NCBI GenBank assembly: GCA_029339505.1
Contig: JAQISU010000132.1
Coordinates: forward strand, 6,318,501-6,382,500
Direction: 5' to 3'
Source of the DNA: Unio delphinus
Lineage: Eukaryota > Mollusca > Bivalvia > Unionida > Unionidae
DNA: 64,000 nt
In this document: positions 48,077-59,270 of the stretch, piece after piece
How the letters are laid out: each line of letters opens with the position of its first letter
Numbering within the stretch: position 1 is the stretch's first letter
The notes under the pieces: model-generated
The model's input: only the letters and a program-made list of their open reading frames with translations
Databases searched by the model: none
What the model was told of the DNA's origin: nothing
Position numbers and translations under genes: made by a program

Positions 48077-48245
48077 ACATCTAGATCTACAGTTACTTAT
48101 CAACAGGTTCTGCCATGTTTACTCCACTTAATAACAGATGACCATTTCCTACTAACCAAGGCTATTAAAACAACTGTTAGGCAACTGATATTTCACGTAA
48201 TAATTTGTATTTTCTTTAAAAAAGTAATAAAAAGTTTGTTAACTT

Positions 48246-48420
48246 TAAGCCTGTGGGACTCGTAGTTAAGTTGGTAAGGCTTCAAACTTATATTTGAATT
48301 AGTTTCAGTATCTGCCCAGATCCACTGGATGGCTACTTTTGCATGTCATCGGGAATAGCATCTTGTTCCCATTTCCTCTGCATGATGTAAAATTAAAGTG
48401 TTAAGAGCTCCATAAAACTA
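48246..48420 (+). mobile_element. Possible SINE of another family
   Basis: A-box-like TCGTAGTTAAGTTGGTAAGG near 48258 and a body with ATCCACTGGATGGCTACTTT and AAAGTGTTAAGAGCTCCATA. The B box is not clear. Confidence 0.45.
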
Positions 48421-48850
48421 AGAAATATAGATATAACATCATTTTTCTTCCGTCTGTCTGTCTGCCTTCTTTCTACCTCTCACAATACATAACAGCCTTC
48501 TTATCAAGTACAGAACTACATTAGCCTGGAATCTAAATTCAAACTGCCAACATTCCATTAAAAATACCGGCACAATATGCCATGGTGAAAATCCTGCACA
48601 CACCGATAAATAAAGACTGACTGGAAAAATCGGCCTCTTGCTTAAAACTAATTAAGTTTTTTTAAAGGATTTTTCATAAAATGCTCAATATTTTTCTTCA
48701 TATTTTGGATTTAAAATTCAAGGCTAGGGCAGATATTTGACGTGAGTAAAAAAATCACCGAAATCATGAATTTCCCTTAAGACTATCAATTTTCTAATGC
48801 TGGTATCAAACTTTACTGCAGTTAATCTTTACCGGGTTAATAAAGCACAT
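48421..48850. other. No gene seen
   Basis: AT-rich; a short (GTCT)n run at 48452-48464. Confidence 0.45.
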
Positions 48851-49112
48851 TTAACAACTAATACTGTACAATTATTAACAACTAATACTGTACAATTAAT
48901 TAACAACTAATACTGTACAATTAATTAACAACTGATACTGTACAATTATTAACAACTAATACTGTACAATTAATTAACAACTAATACTGTACAATTATTA
49001 ACAACTAATACTGTACAATTAATTAACAACTAATACTGTACAATTATTAACAACTAATACTGTACAATTAATTAACAACTAATACTGTACAATTATTAAC
49101 AACTAATACTGT
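48851..49112. repeat. 24/28-bp minisatellite, about 10 copies
   Basis: TTAACAACTAATACTGTACA + ATTA alternates with a form carrying four extra bases (AATTAATTAAC), giving a 52-bp dimer. Confidence 0.95.
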
Positions 49113-49197
49113 AATTATTGATCTTTCTTAAAGTGAATATCAAGTTTTATGGACCAGAAAAACTTGTGCAGACTGATACTGATTCATATTTAGGGAA

Positions 49198-49262
49198 ATA
49201 AACACACACAAGTGATGAAATACACACAAGTGATGAAACACACACAAGTGATGAAATACACT
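49198..49262. repeat. 20-bp tandem repeat, 3 copies
   Basis: ACACACAAGTGATGAAATAC three times with one A/C change. Confidence 0.92.
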
Positions 49263-50337
49263 ATTTATTGCCAAAATGTTAAAGGAGGCTAATTTGAGAA
49301 TAGTACAAATACTGTTTCATCTGCATGATGCCACCAAAATAGGCCATGTTGTCAAATTAAAAAAACCTGTGAAGTCAAAACAGTGCAATATTATCACAAG
49401 TTCTTTCTAATCATGTGACCTCATATCATCCAATGAAAATGCATCTCTTGCTGAAATTAAACATCAGCTCCTACCCATTTTTTCAGTATAGCTGTTGTAG
49501 AGAAAAAAATGCTTCTTAATAATCTGATTTGACATCTGACTGTTAGACATTTTACTGACTGTTAGACATTAAAAGAACCTTACCTTTGACAGATCCAACT
49601 TAACACAAACAACTACACAACCATCTGCCCCACCAATACTAATTGGCTTAGTATTGACAGGAATAGAACCTACTATGCAAACAGAATACTTAAGATCAAG
49701 GTGCTATTTAGGATAATCTTGATAGATTTCAATGCTAACTTGAATACAGTTTCAATATACCATTTTTTCTCTGCCCTATCCAACAACTCTGAAGTTTTAT
49801 TGTCATTAAAAAGATGGTCACAAATCCATGGAAGATGATGACCAATGTTCTGGAGTTGACCAAGTTTCTCAGGTAACAGTGATCTAGAACTGTTTAGTGG
49901 GATGTGACTGCTGTGAAAGAGGCAATGAAGGATGTGATCTATCAAGATGGGCATTAATTTATCAACTGTTCAAATAGGTTTGAAGGGTAATGCATTACTT
50001 GTAAACAAGTTGAAACTGCCACGCAGCTACTTATCAAATATGAAAAGAGTTCTTTTTAATGTGATTGTCACAGGTGATTAAATTATGGATTTTCTTTTTT
50101 GAATCTAACTTGAGATAATGTAATTTTAGATCAAATCCACAAACTGCAATGTCATCCAGGTGTCTGTGCCTCACTCAGCTGGTGTTACTGGACATTGTAC
50201 ATTCTCCAAACTGCTGCCAAAACATGTGGAACACTAACATATCCATCTGCTCAATGACCATGCATCAGTGAATAAAACTATCATCATTACTTGGACAGGA
50301 CTTGAGACTCCTCCTTCATACAAGAAAGATCTAGCTG
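49263..50337. other. Unresolved: SINE-like or exon-like block at 49583-49703
   Basis: On the minus strand 49703-49583 stays open for 40 codons (including NTKPISIGGADGCVVVCVK) up to a good donor CAAAG|GTAAGG, but GTAGGTTCTATTCC inside it is B-box-like, so a decayed SINE is as likely as an exon. A 93-codon minus frame (49954-49673) nearby has plausible composition but no recognised family. Confidence 0.3.
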
Positions 50338-50716
50338 AATGCAAATTTTCCCTGAATCCCAATATTATGGATAAAGGGGCATGCAATTTTTCTCCGAATC
50401 CCGATATCACAGATATAGGGACATGCAATGTTTCCCGAATCCCGATATCACAGAGATAGGGGCATGCCATTTTTCCCCAGTTCCCAACATCACAGAGATA
50501 GGGGCATGCAATTTTGTTTCCCGAATCCCGATATCACAGAGATAGGGGCATGTAATTTTTCTCTGAATCCCCATATCACAGAGATAGGGACATGCCATTT
50601 TTCCCCAGTTCCCAACATCTCAGAGATAGGGGCATGTAATTTTTCTCTGAATCCCTGATATCACAGATATAGGGGCATGCAATGTTTCCCTAGATGCCGA
50701 TATCACAGATATAACA
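50338..50716. repeat. About 47-bp minisatellite, 8 copies
   Basis: The unit joins GAATCCCGATATCACAGAGA, TAGGGGCATGCAAT and TTTTCCCC. The variant CCATTTTTCCCCAGTTCCCA recurs at 50467 and 50596, one higher-order step. Confidence 0.93.
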
Positions 50717-50939
50717 GCAGATGTGTTGAACACCACCATGGAGATGGAAGTCCAGTTTTTCAGTGTATTTAAAACATGCACGAGTGAATACAAAATGGCA
50801 CTCAACAGATATGATAATCTGACTGAGAAAGATTCACACGGTTAATGAATGCAAGATGTGGTGTTCTCTAATAAAGAAGTTTGTTTGCTAAATATTCAGA
50901 ACTCTTTTTTTAAAAAAACCTCTAAATAGTGAACTTCTC

Positions 50940-52165
50940 AGTATGCCAAAAGACTGACCAAAGATGTCTGCTTATTAGGCTGACCAATAGCTGTTTTTTT
51001 TTATCCGGTTGACCAACAAGTCTTTTCTTATTAGTGTGACCAATATATATACATGTTTTCTTATCAGTAAGTCAAGATACTGACCAAAGGTGTTTGCTTA
51101 TTTGGCGGACAAAGAGGTGTCTTCTTAATAGATTGACCAATAGCTGTGTTTTTTTTAATCCAGTTGACCAATAAGTCTTTTCTTATTAGTGTGATCAATA
51201 TGCCAAGAGACTGGCCAAAGATGTTTGCTTATTCATCTAACCAATAAATAGTTTCTTATTAGAGTGACTGGACTGCTCTGGTGGCCTAGAGGTTAGAGCA
51301 TCAGCCAGGAATGCAGCAGGTTGCAGGTTTGAACCCTAGGCAAATCATACCAAAGACTTTAAAAAGTAGTACTAACAGCTGCCTCGCTGGGTGCTCAGCA
51401 TTAAGAGGTTAGTGTAGGACTGGCCAGCCTGGTGTCAGAATAATGTGACTGCTATATATCTATGGCATGATGCCACATTGCTTGACATCACTTACAATCA
51501 ACAGTCACACTGCAGACACTGTAGCACTATGACTGAAAAATTGTTAAAGCTACATCAAATATCCAAATCACATCACATTAGAGAGACTAATATGCGCTTT
51601 CTTATTAGACTGACAGATATGTATTTTCTAATTAGACTGACCAAGGGTATTTTTTTTATTAGGTTGACCAATAGATGTTTTCTTAATCAACTGACCAGAG
51701 GTAGTTATTATCAGTATGCCAAATGACAGTTTGTTTATTTGTTTGACATTTAGATGTTTTCTTAATAGGCTAACCAAAAGTTATTTTAAAAATCAGGTTG
51801 ACCAATGGCTATTTTCTGATTTAGATTAATGAATATGTGCTTTGTATTAGATTTACCAAAAGTGTTTTCTTATTAGGTTTACCAATAGGTGTTTTCTTAG
51901 TTAAGAATTAATGACCAATAGGTATTTTCTTATTTAGAGTTAACAATAGGTTTTTTCTTAGTTAAGAATGACCAATAGGTAGTTTCTTATTTAGAGTTAA
52001 CAATAGGTTTTTTCTTAGTTAAGAATGACCAATAGGTAGTTTCTTATTTAGAGTTAACAATAGGTTTTTTCTTAGCTAAGAATGACCAATAGGTATTTTT
52101 TTATTTAGAGTTAACAATAGTTTTTTTCTTAGTTAAGAATGACCAATAGGTAGTTTCTTATTACA
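50940..52165. repeat. Degenerate minisatellite split by a SINE
   Basis: Copies built on TGACCAATAGGTATTTTCTT + ATTAG are loose before and after the SINE, and become a regular 57-bp unit with GAGTTAACAATAGGTTTTTT at 51910-52165. Confidence 0.85.
51258..51588 (+). mobile_element. SINE family A with 12-bp target duplication
   Basis: A complete plus copy (51270-51576): A box TGGCCTAGAGGTTAGAGCAT, B box CAGGTTTGAACCC, full body, short tail AATCACATCAC. ATTAGAGTGACT (51258-51269) and ATTAGAGAGACT (51577-51588) differ at one position. It sits inside the degenerate array. Confidence 0.93.
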
Positions 52166-52360
52166 TCCTGCCTGACCCCATCAGAGAAATCAGTTCTACT
52201 CACTTGACCTACCTTGACAGATATATTGCTACCAACCCTTCAACCAAACAATGCTGGACATTGGCCTTCAAAATCATCAAATGCCATTGCAACCAGGGCC
52301 AACTTTAGGCTGATGACCAATTGGTACTCTGTTAATATTCATCCAATGTCCAATTTAAAC

Positions 52361-52548
52361 TACAGTAGAACCTGTCTTGAAAGACCACCCCTTCTGCCAC
52401 CCCCCAAAAAAAAAGATCTCTCAAGACAGGTGGTCTCTCATAACAAGTCATAACACTATATAATCAAAAAGTATGTGCAATAAAATTCTGATCTCTCAAA
52501 ACAGGTGGTCTTTCAAAGCAGTGGTCTCTCAAGACAGGTTTTACTGTA
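52361..52548. mobile_element. Pogo/Tigger-type MITE, 184 bp
   Basis: Ends CAGTAGAACCTGTCTTGAAA / TCTCAAGACAGGTTTTACTG (52363-52546) flanked by TA. GGTGGTCTCTCA-type motifs recur inside. A fragment of the same family is at 27740-27806. Confidence 0.92.
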
Positions 52549-52649
52549 TGTAACTGTGATAATCATGTCAATTTGTCTTTGTATGAATTTGTAATAACTG
52601 CCATACTTTGATCCAACCATATCACCCAGCATCTGAGTGACTTGTATGC

Positions 52650-53150
52650 CTGATTTCATCTTATTTTTCAGTACAATGTTGATTTCATCTTTCAGTCAAC
52701 TCTGGTTGATTTCATCTTATTTCAGTCCACTCTGTGGTTGATTTCATCTTATTTCAGTACAATGTGTGGATATTTTTGTCTTATTTCAGCACACTCGGTT
52801 GATTTCATCTTTCAGTCAACTCTGAGGCTGATTTCATCTTATTTCAGTACAATGTGTGGATATTTTTGTCTTATTTCAGCACATTCGGTTGATTTCATCT
52901 TTCAGTCAACTCTGTGGTTGATTTCATCTTATTTAGTACACTCTGTGACTGAATTTATCTTAGTCAGTGCACTGTGCCCAAAGCTGCCTTATTTCATTAC
53001 ATGTACATGTATACTGTGTGTATGAGATTGTGTCATTTTAGTAAAAAGTCTGGCTATTTTATCTTATTCTGATTTTGTCTCATGTCAGTACAGTTCACAC
53101 TGTCAGGCTCATTTGTCTTATTTCAGTTAAATTTGTACAACTCATTTTGT
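52650..53150. repeat. About 30-bp tandem repeat with a 90-bp higher-order unit
   Basis: TGATTTCATCTTATTTCAGT recurs with variants. A 90-bp block (AATGTGTGGATATTTTTGTC ... TTTCAGTCAACTCTG) occurs twice (52760 and 52850). Since 90 is divisible by three, the 95-codon plus frame here is an artefact. Confidence 0.88.
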
Positions 53151-53167
53151 CGTTTATTTTCTGACAG

Positions 53168-53248
53168 ATTGTCATCAACGCTTGCAAAAACTTGACAGAT
53201 CTAGCATTAAGAGAATGCACAGATTCTGATACAGCAACATCATCGTAA
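53168..53248 (+). CDS. Candidate terminal exon, LRR-like peptide
   Basis: The acceptor GTTTATTTTCTGACAG (ends 53167) opens 26 codons to TAA 53246-53248. The peptide begins IVINACKNLTDLALRECTDS, where CKNLTDLALREC resembles a cysteine-containing leucine-rich repeat as in F-box/LRR proteins. One repeat is too little to assign. No upstream LRR exon was found, because tandem repeat fills the preceding 500 bp. Confidence 0.3.
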   Translation: MVINACKNLTDLALRECTDSDTATSS

Positions 53249-53270
53249 AATCAGTAGCTAATGTTTACAG

Positions 53271-53390
53271 AAAGCCAGCAAGTTCACGATGGCAAACAAA
53301 TTTTAAGTTTGTACATTCCTATATTGAAGCCTATTGAAAAGATGTCAGAAAAGAAACTTCGGGGCCATGATGCATTACGTTTAAAGCCTG
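53271..53390 (+). CDS. Candidate coding exon, unknown protein
   Basis: Acceptor AATGTTTACAG (weak pyrimidine tract) and donor CCTG|GTAAGT bound a 120-nt segment whose open frame reads SQQVHDGKQILSLYIPILKP then IEKMSEKKLRGHDALRLKP. It ends in phase 1. Translation could also start at ATG 53261. It is phase-compatible with the segment at 53646-53716. Confidence 0.38.
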
Positions 53391-53532
53391 GTAAGTCAGC
53401 AGTAAAAGATGGATGCATTTGGTCTTTGCAAGTCTTCATTTTATAATAATAATTTACAGTACATGTAAACGTGAAATTTGATCATCAATTTCATACCGAC
53501 AGTAGCAATCCATCAAAAGAAGAACTGAAAAC

Positions 53533-53534
<2 letters not shown>

Positions 53535-53614
<80 letters not shown>
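53535..53614. repeat. (TA)n microsatellite, about 80 bp
   Basis: Pure TA, followed by CACACACATATACACACA. It would lie in the putative intron 53391-53645. Confidence 0.98.
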
Positions 53615-53616
<2 letters not shown>

Positions 53617-53645
53617 CACACACATATACACACATTACATTTCAG

Positions 53646-53716
53646 CAAAGACACATATTACAGAGGCCAATGTCCTATTAAGTACCCATGAATGTCAATC
53701 ATCAATATTTCCATGA
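53646..53716 (+). CDS. Candidate terminal exon paired with 53271-53390
   Basis: After CATTACATTTCAG (ends 53645) the first two bases complete the codon left open by the upstream segment (G+CA, Ala); then 22 codons ([22 protein letters not shown]) run to TGA 53714-53716. Splicing 53271-53390 to this gives a 66-residue product from ATG 53261. No family recognised. Confidence 0.35.
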
Positions 53717-54035
53717 CAACCAATGATGAGTCACCAGGATGAAAAGAAACAACAACAAAAATAGATGACTTACAAGATGGTGTCTTGGCTCTATGAACAT
53801 GAATGTCAAGTTAAATGGAAAATAAAATGACACATAACTACATATCAGGGAGTACACACACACAAAATCTTTTTACTTTTTTTTTACGGGTTGGGGGCAT
53901 TTTTTTTGGTGCCCCTTCCTCCCCCCCCCCCAAAAAAAAAGAATGTCAAGCACAATACCCCCATTAGAGCACGGTCAACAATCTATATATTTTTCAAATG
54001 CAAGAACAAACTTCAAGACATAATAATGTCTCCTA
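53717..54035. other. No gene seen
   Basis: Contains a T tract, C run and A run (53875-53940). Confidence 0.45.
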
Positions 54036-54039
54036 CCTT

Positions 54040-54141
54040 AAATATTTTCAGCATATTTGTATTTTTTCTAATTTCATGGTGTTAGGTTTCTTGTAGTCAT
54101 ATCATTATATATGTTTTAAAGCGCTTAGAGCTTCTATACAG

Positions 54142-54186
<45 letters not shown>
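54040..54186 (+). mobile_element. Retroelement 3' end with (ATT)n tail
   Basis: TTTTCTAATTTCATGGTGTT, CATATCATTATATATG and AAAGCGCTTAGAGCTTCTAT lead into about 14 ATT units. The same sequence occurs at 55030-55160, so this is a dispersed 3'-tailed retroelement fragment. Confidence 0.6.
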
Positions 54187-54192
<6 letters not shown>

Positions 54193-55025
54193 CATGTATA
54201 TGTTCATGGTTGCTTTACCCCTTTACTTGTGATGTGCATGTAAAATAGGCATCTGACTGACAGAGACTTTTGACATAGAAAAATTGGTTCAATTGGTATA
54301 TACCAAAGATTTCATGTTTAACACAGAAGCAAACAATATTCACTTGCTCTACATGCAAATAAGCACGAGGGGAATCAAGAATCTGTCAACAAGATTTTGC
54401 GGTGACAATTACCAAATAAATAAATCTAAGTGATACTTCCTCTTCCAAAGTATTACAATGGCTTCCCTCTCTTCATCCAGTCCACAACCATAACCAAATA
54501 AAATGAACTTAACAGAAATAAACCAAAGTGTTTTTAAGTGAAAGCATCATCACTTGTAAAACCAAAGTACAAACAATAAAAGTCTGCAACTGTCTCTCAG
54601 GATAAAGACAGTGTGATACAGAAATGGCATTTTAACAATTATCACAAACTACATAGACTGGAATCTACACTTCATGGGTTGTATGTTTTGTGAAATGGAA
54701 TGCCATTACTATTCAAAACATTGCCTAATCAACAGCAGGTAAGGATGGCAGTTTGATGGTCATTACAAAAGAAATATATACATCTGCAAACACTCCATGG
54801 AAATGTGCACTACCTCTTGCTAAGGCTGACTAAACAAGACCCAATGGAGCTACAAGAAGTCTGTTGCATAATTTATTATACAAATTGAATAACACTTTAC
54901 AAGTTGTTATCAGCAAGTGTTACATTACACCTGATTCATACATGGTATGTCTAATAAACCTCAGTTTACAATTACATTTAACAATCCAACCCAAAGAGGT
55001 GCTGTGTGCTATGCAGTAGTTTAAC
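54187..55025. other. No gene seen
   Basis: AT-rich unique sequence; a possible donor CAGCAG|GTAAGG at 54740 has no convincing exon before it. Confidence 0.35.
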
Positions 55026-55029
55026 ATTA

Positions 55030-55160
55030 CATATATTCAGCATTTTTTATGTTTTCTAATTTCATGGTGTTTCTTTGTTTTTTAGTATTCATATCATAAT
55101 AGATATTGTAAAGCACTTAGAGCTTCTAAAGATTAGGCGCTTTACAATGTCCTCGTTATT
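55030..55160 (+). mobile_element. Second copy of the 54040 retroelement 3' end
   Basis: TTTTCTAATTTCATGGTGTT, CATATCATAATAGATATTG and TAAAGCACTTAGAGCTTCTA match the first copy; the (ATT)n tail is reduced to CGTTATTAT. Confidence 0.6.
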
Positions 55161-55162
55161 AT

Positions 55163-55213
55163 AGTGAGATTATTGACATCTAACATGAATAAAATGAGAG
55201 TATTGACATCTAA
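55163..55213. repeat. Isolated 30-bp monomers of the 56.9-57.55 kb array
   Basis: GTGAGATTATTGACATCTAA + CATGAATAAAATGAGAG and a second partial TATTGACATCTAA equal the monomer of the array 1.7 kb downstream. They sit exactly between two retroelement 3' ends. Confidence 0.85.
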
Positions 55214-55217
55214 TTGA

Positions 55218-55806
55218 TAATAATAATAATAATAAAAATGATAATAATAATAATAATAATAATAATGCTTTATTTATAGAGGGTGACTCATTAGTCAAGG
55301 ACTATTCTCCCTTGAGGCCCTCTTAATGAATGTATAACAAATGCACATTGTGTGAAGAAGCAATAATTAGTGCTTATATTAGCATGTTTCGTATTAAAAT
55401 ACTAAATTCCATTATCTATTAGAAACACATGCATGCTCCTGATATCTCTTCTTAAATACTCTAATATTTTCAGCCGATTTTACATGTAGTGGAAGCTTAT
55501 ATTCCACAGAACTGTACCGGAGTATTGAAAACTCTTTTTTGAATTGCTCTGTTCTTGGTTTTGGTACTAGAAGGTTTCCATGTAAGATTGATCTCAACTG
55601 GTATTGTGTTGAAAAAGGCCTGAATAAGTCCTGAATACATGGTGTATAATTCTCAGATATATGCATGGTATGATACTAATATACATCCATCGAATGCAAT
55701 TTATAATTGTATCAGTTTGATTAATGGAGATTGTGTGCTTTATTGAAAAATATGGCTCAATTGCCAATGTAAAAGTAAATGACAGTTGATCATCACGTGT
55801 ACCCAC
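55218..55806 (-). mobile_element. LINE 3' end with (TTA)n tail
   Basis: The minus frame 55666-55412 reads like an ORF2 C-terminus (LLVPKPRTEQFKKEFSILRY, then KLPLHVKSAENIRVFKKRY), with a weaker block upstream to 55806. The 3'UTR has GAGGGCCTCAAGGGAGAATA and ends CTATAAATAAAGCATTATTA with an ATT tail. Same 3' end as at 14339-14880. Confidence 0.82.
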
Positions 55807-55892
55807 AATCCCAACACAAGTATCTCAAGCAGCACATTTTTACTTTGATATAAAAGAATCCATTATATGTATTATGTAACCTGAGAAAATCC

Positions 55893-56028
55893 CCACAGGT
55901 CTCCATGTTGATGGTCATAGGTCCCATGGGACTCCATGTTATATGTCATAGGTCCCACAGAACTCCATGCTGGTGGTCCAAGGTCCCACAGAACTCCATG
56001 CTGATGGTCAAAATCCCCACAGGACTAA
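55893..56028. repeat. About 33-bp tandem repeat, 4 copies
   Basis: The unit is GGTCCCACAGAACTCCATGC + TGATGGTCATA. Confidence 0.88.
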
Positions 56029-56099
56029 CACAATTTCAGTTTTTTTCATTAAATGTATTCTATGACTAAGTCTTAAAACAGCATACAAGTTTTCCAACA

Positions 56100-56363
56100 A
56101 ATTTCAATTAGGGACCCTGTTTGGCCAAGTGGTCTAAAACGCTGTCTGTTACAGATCACTGCTATCTCACCTCTATCTGGGTTCGAGTCTCAGATTTGGC
56201 CAATGTGGGTATGAGAGAAAGTTTGCCAGTAGCTTCTCATGGGTCGGCGGTTCTATCTGGGTTTTTCTGGCTTCTTCCTCCACCATTAATACTTGTCGCC
56301 ACGTATAGCCTATCATGTGCTGAAAAATGGCATTAAACCCTACAACATCAACAATTTCAATTA
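56100..56363 (+). mobile_element. SINE family B with 11-bp TSD
   Basis: Full copy (56111-56352): head TTGGCCAAGTGGTCTAAAAC, B box GGGTTCGAGTC, body GCCAGTAGCTTCTCATGGGT, tail ATGGCATTAAACCCTACAAC. AATTTCAATTA at 56100-56110 recurs exactly at 56353-56363. Confidence 0.93.
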
Positions 56364-56894
56364 CTACAGAAGCCTATGGAATTTAGGTGATCATGCATGG
56401 TAACAAGACTTGTGTCTCATGCCATCCAACCTCTCAGCAGCGTTTAAGTATTGTCATTCATTACTTTGCCTGTGATGCAATGTTAAACAGCTACTGTATT
56501 TGTCTCACCTGTTCAGCAACGATAAAGTATAACCATTTCTTTCCACACATGTAAAGCATCGTTAAAGTGCCAACCTTTATTATTGCACTTGTGATGAATA
56601 TTAAAAACGTAGGTATAACATTATCAATGGAATTTACATCATTGTCATTGGTGTAAACATAAAGATTTTGCTTTTAGGTCGATTCTCTGACACCAATTCT
56701 CTGACATTGGTATCTGTACAGTTAACAACCTTGATTGGTGTTTTCATTTTAACCAATACAAATCACCAAACTTAAACCTTTGTCTGTGTACCAGTGATTT
56801 AAGGGCAGGGGGTAAGTTGGAAAATGTTTTGGTGAAGCATTTCAGAAAATGTTTAAAACGAATTGCTTTACTGTAGGTCTAATGAGGACATCAT
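56364..56894. other. No gene seen
   Basis: AT-rich; a short duplicated TTCTCTGACA motif at 56683-56706. Confidence 0.4.
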
Positions 56895-57550
56895 GTAAGT
56901 GTATTGACATCTAACATGAATAAAGGGAGAGTATTGACATCTAACATGAATACAGTGAGAGTGTTGACATCTAACATAAATACAGTGAGATATTGACATC
57001 CAACATAAATACAGTGAGAGTATTGACATCTAACATGAAAACAGTGAGAGTACTGACATCTAACATAAATACAATGCCATTATTGACATCTAAAATGAAT
57101 ACAGTGAGAGTATTGACATCTAACATAAATGCAGTGAGATTATTGACGTCTAAAATGAATACAGTGAGAGTATTGACATCTAACATGAATAAAGGGAGAG
57201 TATTGACATCAAACATGAATAAAGGGAGAGTATAGACATCTAACAGGAATACAGTGAGAGTATTGACATCTAACATGAAAACAGTGAGAGTATTGACATC
57301 TAACATGAATACAGTGCCATTATTGACATCTAAAATGAATACAGTGAGAGTATTGACATCTAACATAAATACAGTGAGAGTATTGACATCTAACATGAAT
57401 ACAGTGAGAGTGTTGACTTCTAACAGAATACAGTGAGAGTATTGACTTTAACATAAATACAGTGAGAGTATTGACATGTAACAGAATACAGTGAGAGTAT
57501 TGACATCAAGCATAAATACAGTGAGAGTATTGACATCAAACATAAATACA
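56895..57550. repeat. 30-bp minisatellite, about 22 copies
   Basis: The unit is CAGTGAGAGTATTGACATCT + AACATGAATA. With period 30, frames of 60-141 codons stay open on both strands; these are artefacts. Confidence 0.96.
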
Positions 57551-59270
57551 GTGTTATGTACAAAATGAGGAAAGTCAAAGACCTGTAAGCTGGAATTATT
57601 GTACTGGTTTCTAAAGCCAAATTTAAGTTTGGTTTGATGCCAATACAATCACAACTGGAAGAATAAACATCAAACAATGGCCAGAAAGAACATATAAACA
57701 CTTGTGTGGAAGAAAATCAACCAGGTGTGTTATTTTGTTGTATATAGAAAAACTTAAGAGAGTAGGTGAATTCACCTTTTAAGGTCATACAGATTCTGGT
57801 GGTTGGCTGGTTGGTTGTTTTGTTGGGTTGGTGGGCTAGTTCTAATATCACTTTCATCCCATTAATGGCTATATCATTATGTAACTCAGTGCCTATGAGC
57901 AAGGGCAAATTGATGCAACACAAGCCAGGCAGGGTGGGTATTGGTAACCCAAATCACAAAAAAGTGCCAATCCCAAGGGCAAACTGAGACTACAGACATA
58001 AGCTGGGCTGGGCAGGTACTAATCATGCAATCACTGATTATGAAACTCGCTCGCTACTAATTAATCTATGACTTCATTGCAAATTTAATTTCCAGATTGT
58101 ATATCAACCTAGAAAAAATATTCCTAATTTTAAAAATACAGCCATGATTGGTCTGAATAAGACGCTAGTTGGACTCATTTTGACCCCTATCTATTTTACT
58201 TCAAGTTCCATATCCTATTCTTGTTCCAAAAAGTAAATACCATGTCAGTAATAGTGACTAATATGATATTATTGTTAAATAGTCACTCTATGATTCTTAA
58301 AATAAGTAATGTCTGATATTACCTGCTGTAATTTGAACCCGACCATGATTGGAGAACCACAAAAACTAATTTTTAAATTATGCTTTTTAGTCTATATCTG
58401 GTAGGTGCTTTAAATAATTAGAAAAAAACTAGAAAGCATCTTATTGAATATGATTTCTAATACTATTGCCTACAAATTAAATTTAAACTGGACTATCACA
58501 ACATTCAGAAAGTCTGCAAGGTTTTATTTCTTTTCAAACTTGTAGTTTCTTTATGAGAAAAATTTAAAAGTGTCAGTGGGTTGAAAATAAGGTTAATTAG
58601 GAAACAGGAAATGGCTATTTTTCTTCATAGCATTGCTGCTATTGTTGTTGTCTTGTACCGTACTTTAAGTTTTACATGTAACTTCCATTTTTTGGAAACA
58701 TATCGGCTGTATAAATTTTGCAGAAGATTTTAAACAAATAAGCTCCTTTACCAGTCTGAGTAGCCTGTTTTGCTTCAAGTTTATTATAATGCATTCATAA
58801 TTCAACATAATATTCATACTAAAACATACAGATTCTTATTTCGGTAAATTTCACGAGTTGAAAACTCGTCACAATGAGTGCACACCACAAATAAATGTTC
58901 CCCATCATATGTAACTGCATATTACAAAAGTTAGCTCCCCTTATTTATGTTGAGAGCTCTCTGCTATGGAGATGCATTCTCTCTCCCAATATGAAAACAC
59001 CATATGAAACACCTGCAAGAATGATTTTGTTAAAACTTGTTTATTCCACAAAGTTTATGAGATAAGAAGATGCCAAACATGGAAGGCTTAAGTTATAAGA
59101 AATATTGATACTCATGACAATTTGTAGCAGATGCTTAATTCTCATTATTCCAGGCAAGTGATTAAGAACGATGTAATTGTGATATTAGTATATTTTTAAT
59201 GTGAGTTTAGCTTAGATGTGTAGATCTACAGAGAGATGTTAAGTAAGATCAAGGATCTTGTTTCATTCTT
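57551..59270. other. No gene seen; one perfect hairpin
   Basis: AT-rich, intron- or intergenic-like. CGAGTTGAAAACTCG at 58854-58868 is a perfect 6-bp-stem hairpin. A plus frame at 57766-57987 has no family or splice support. Confidence 0.4.

Noticed and set aside
56971..57396. 141-codon minus-strand frame
   Set aside because: It lies wholly in the 30-bp minisatellite and is matched by open frames on the other strand.
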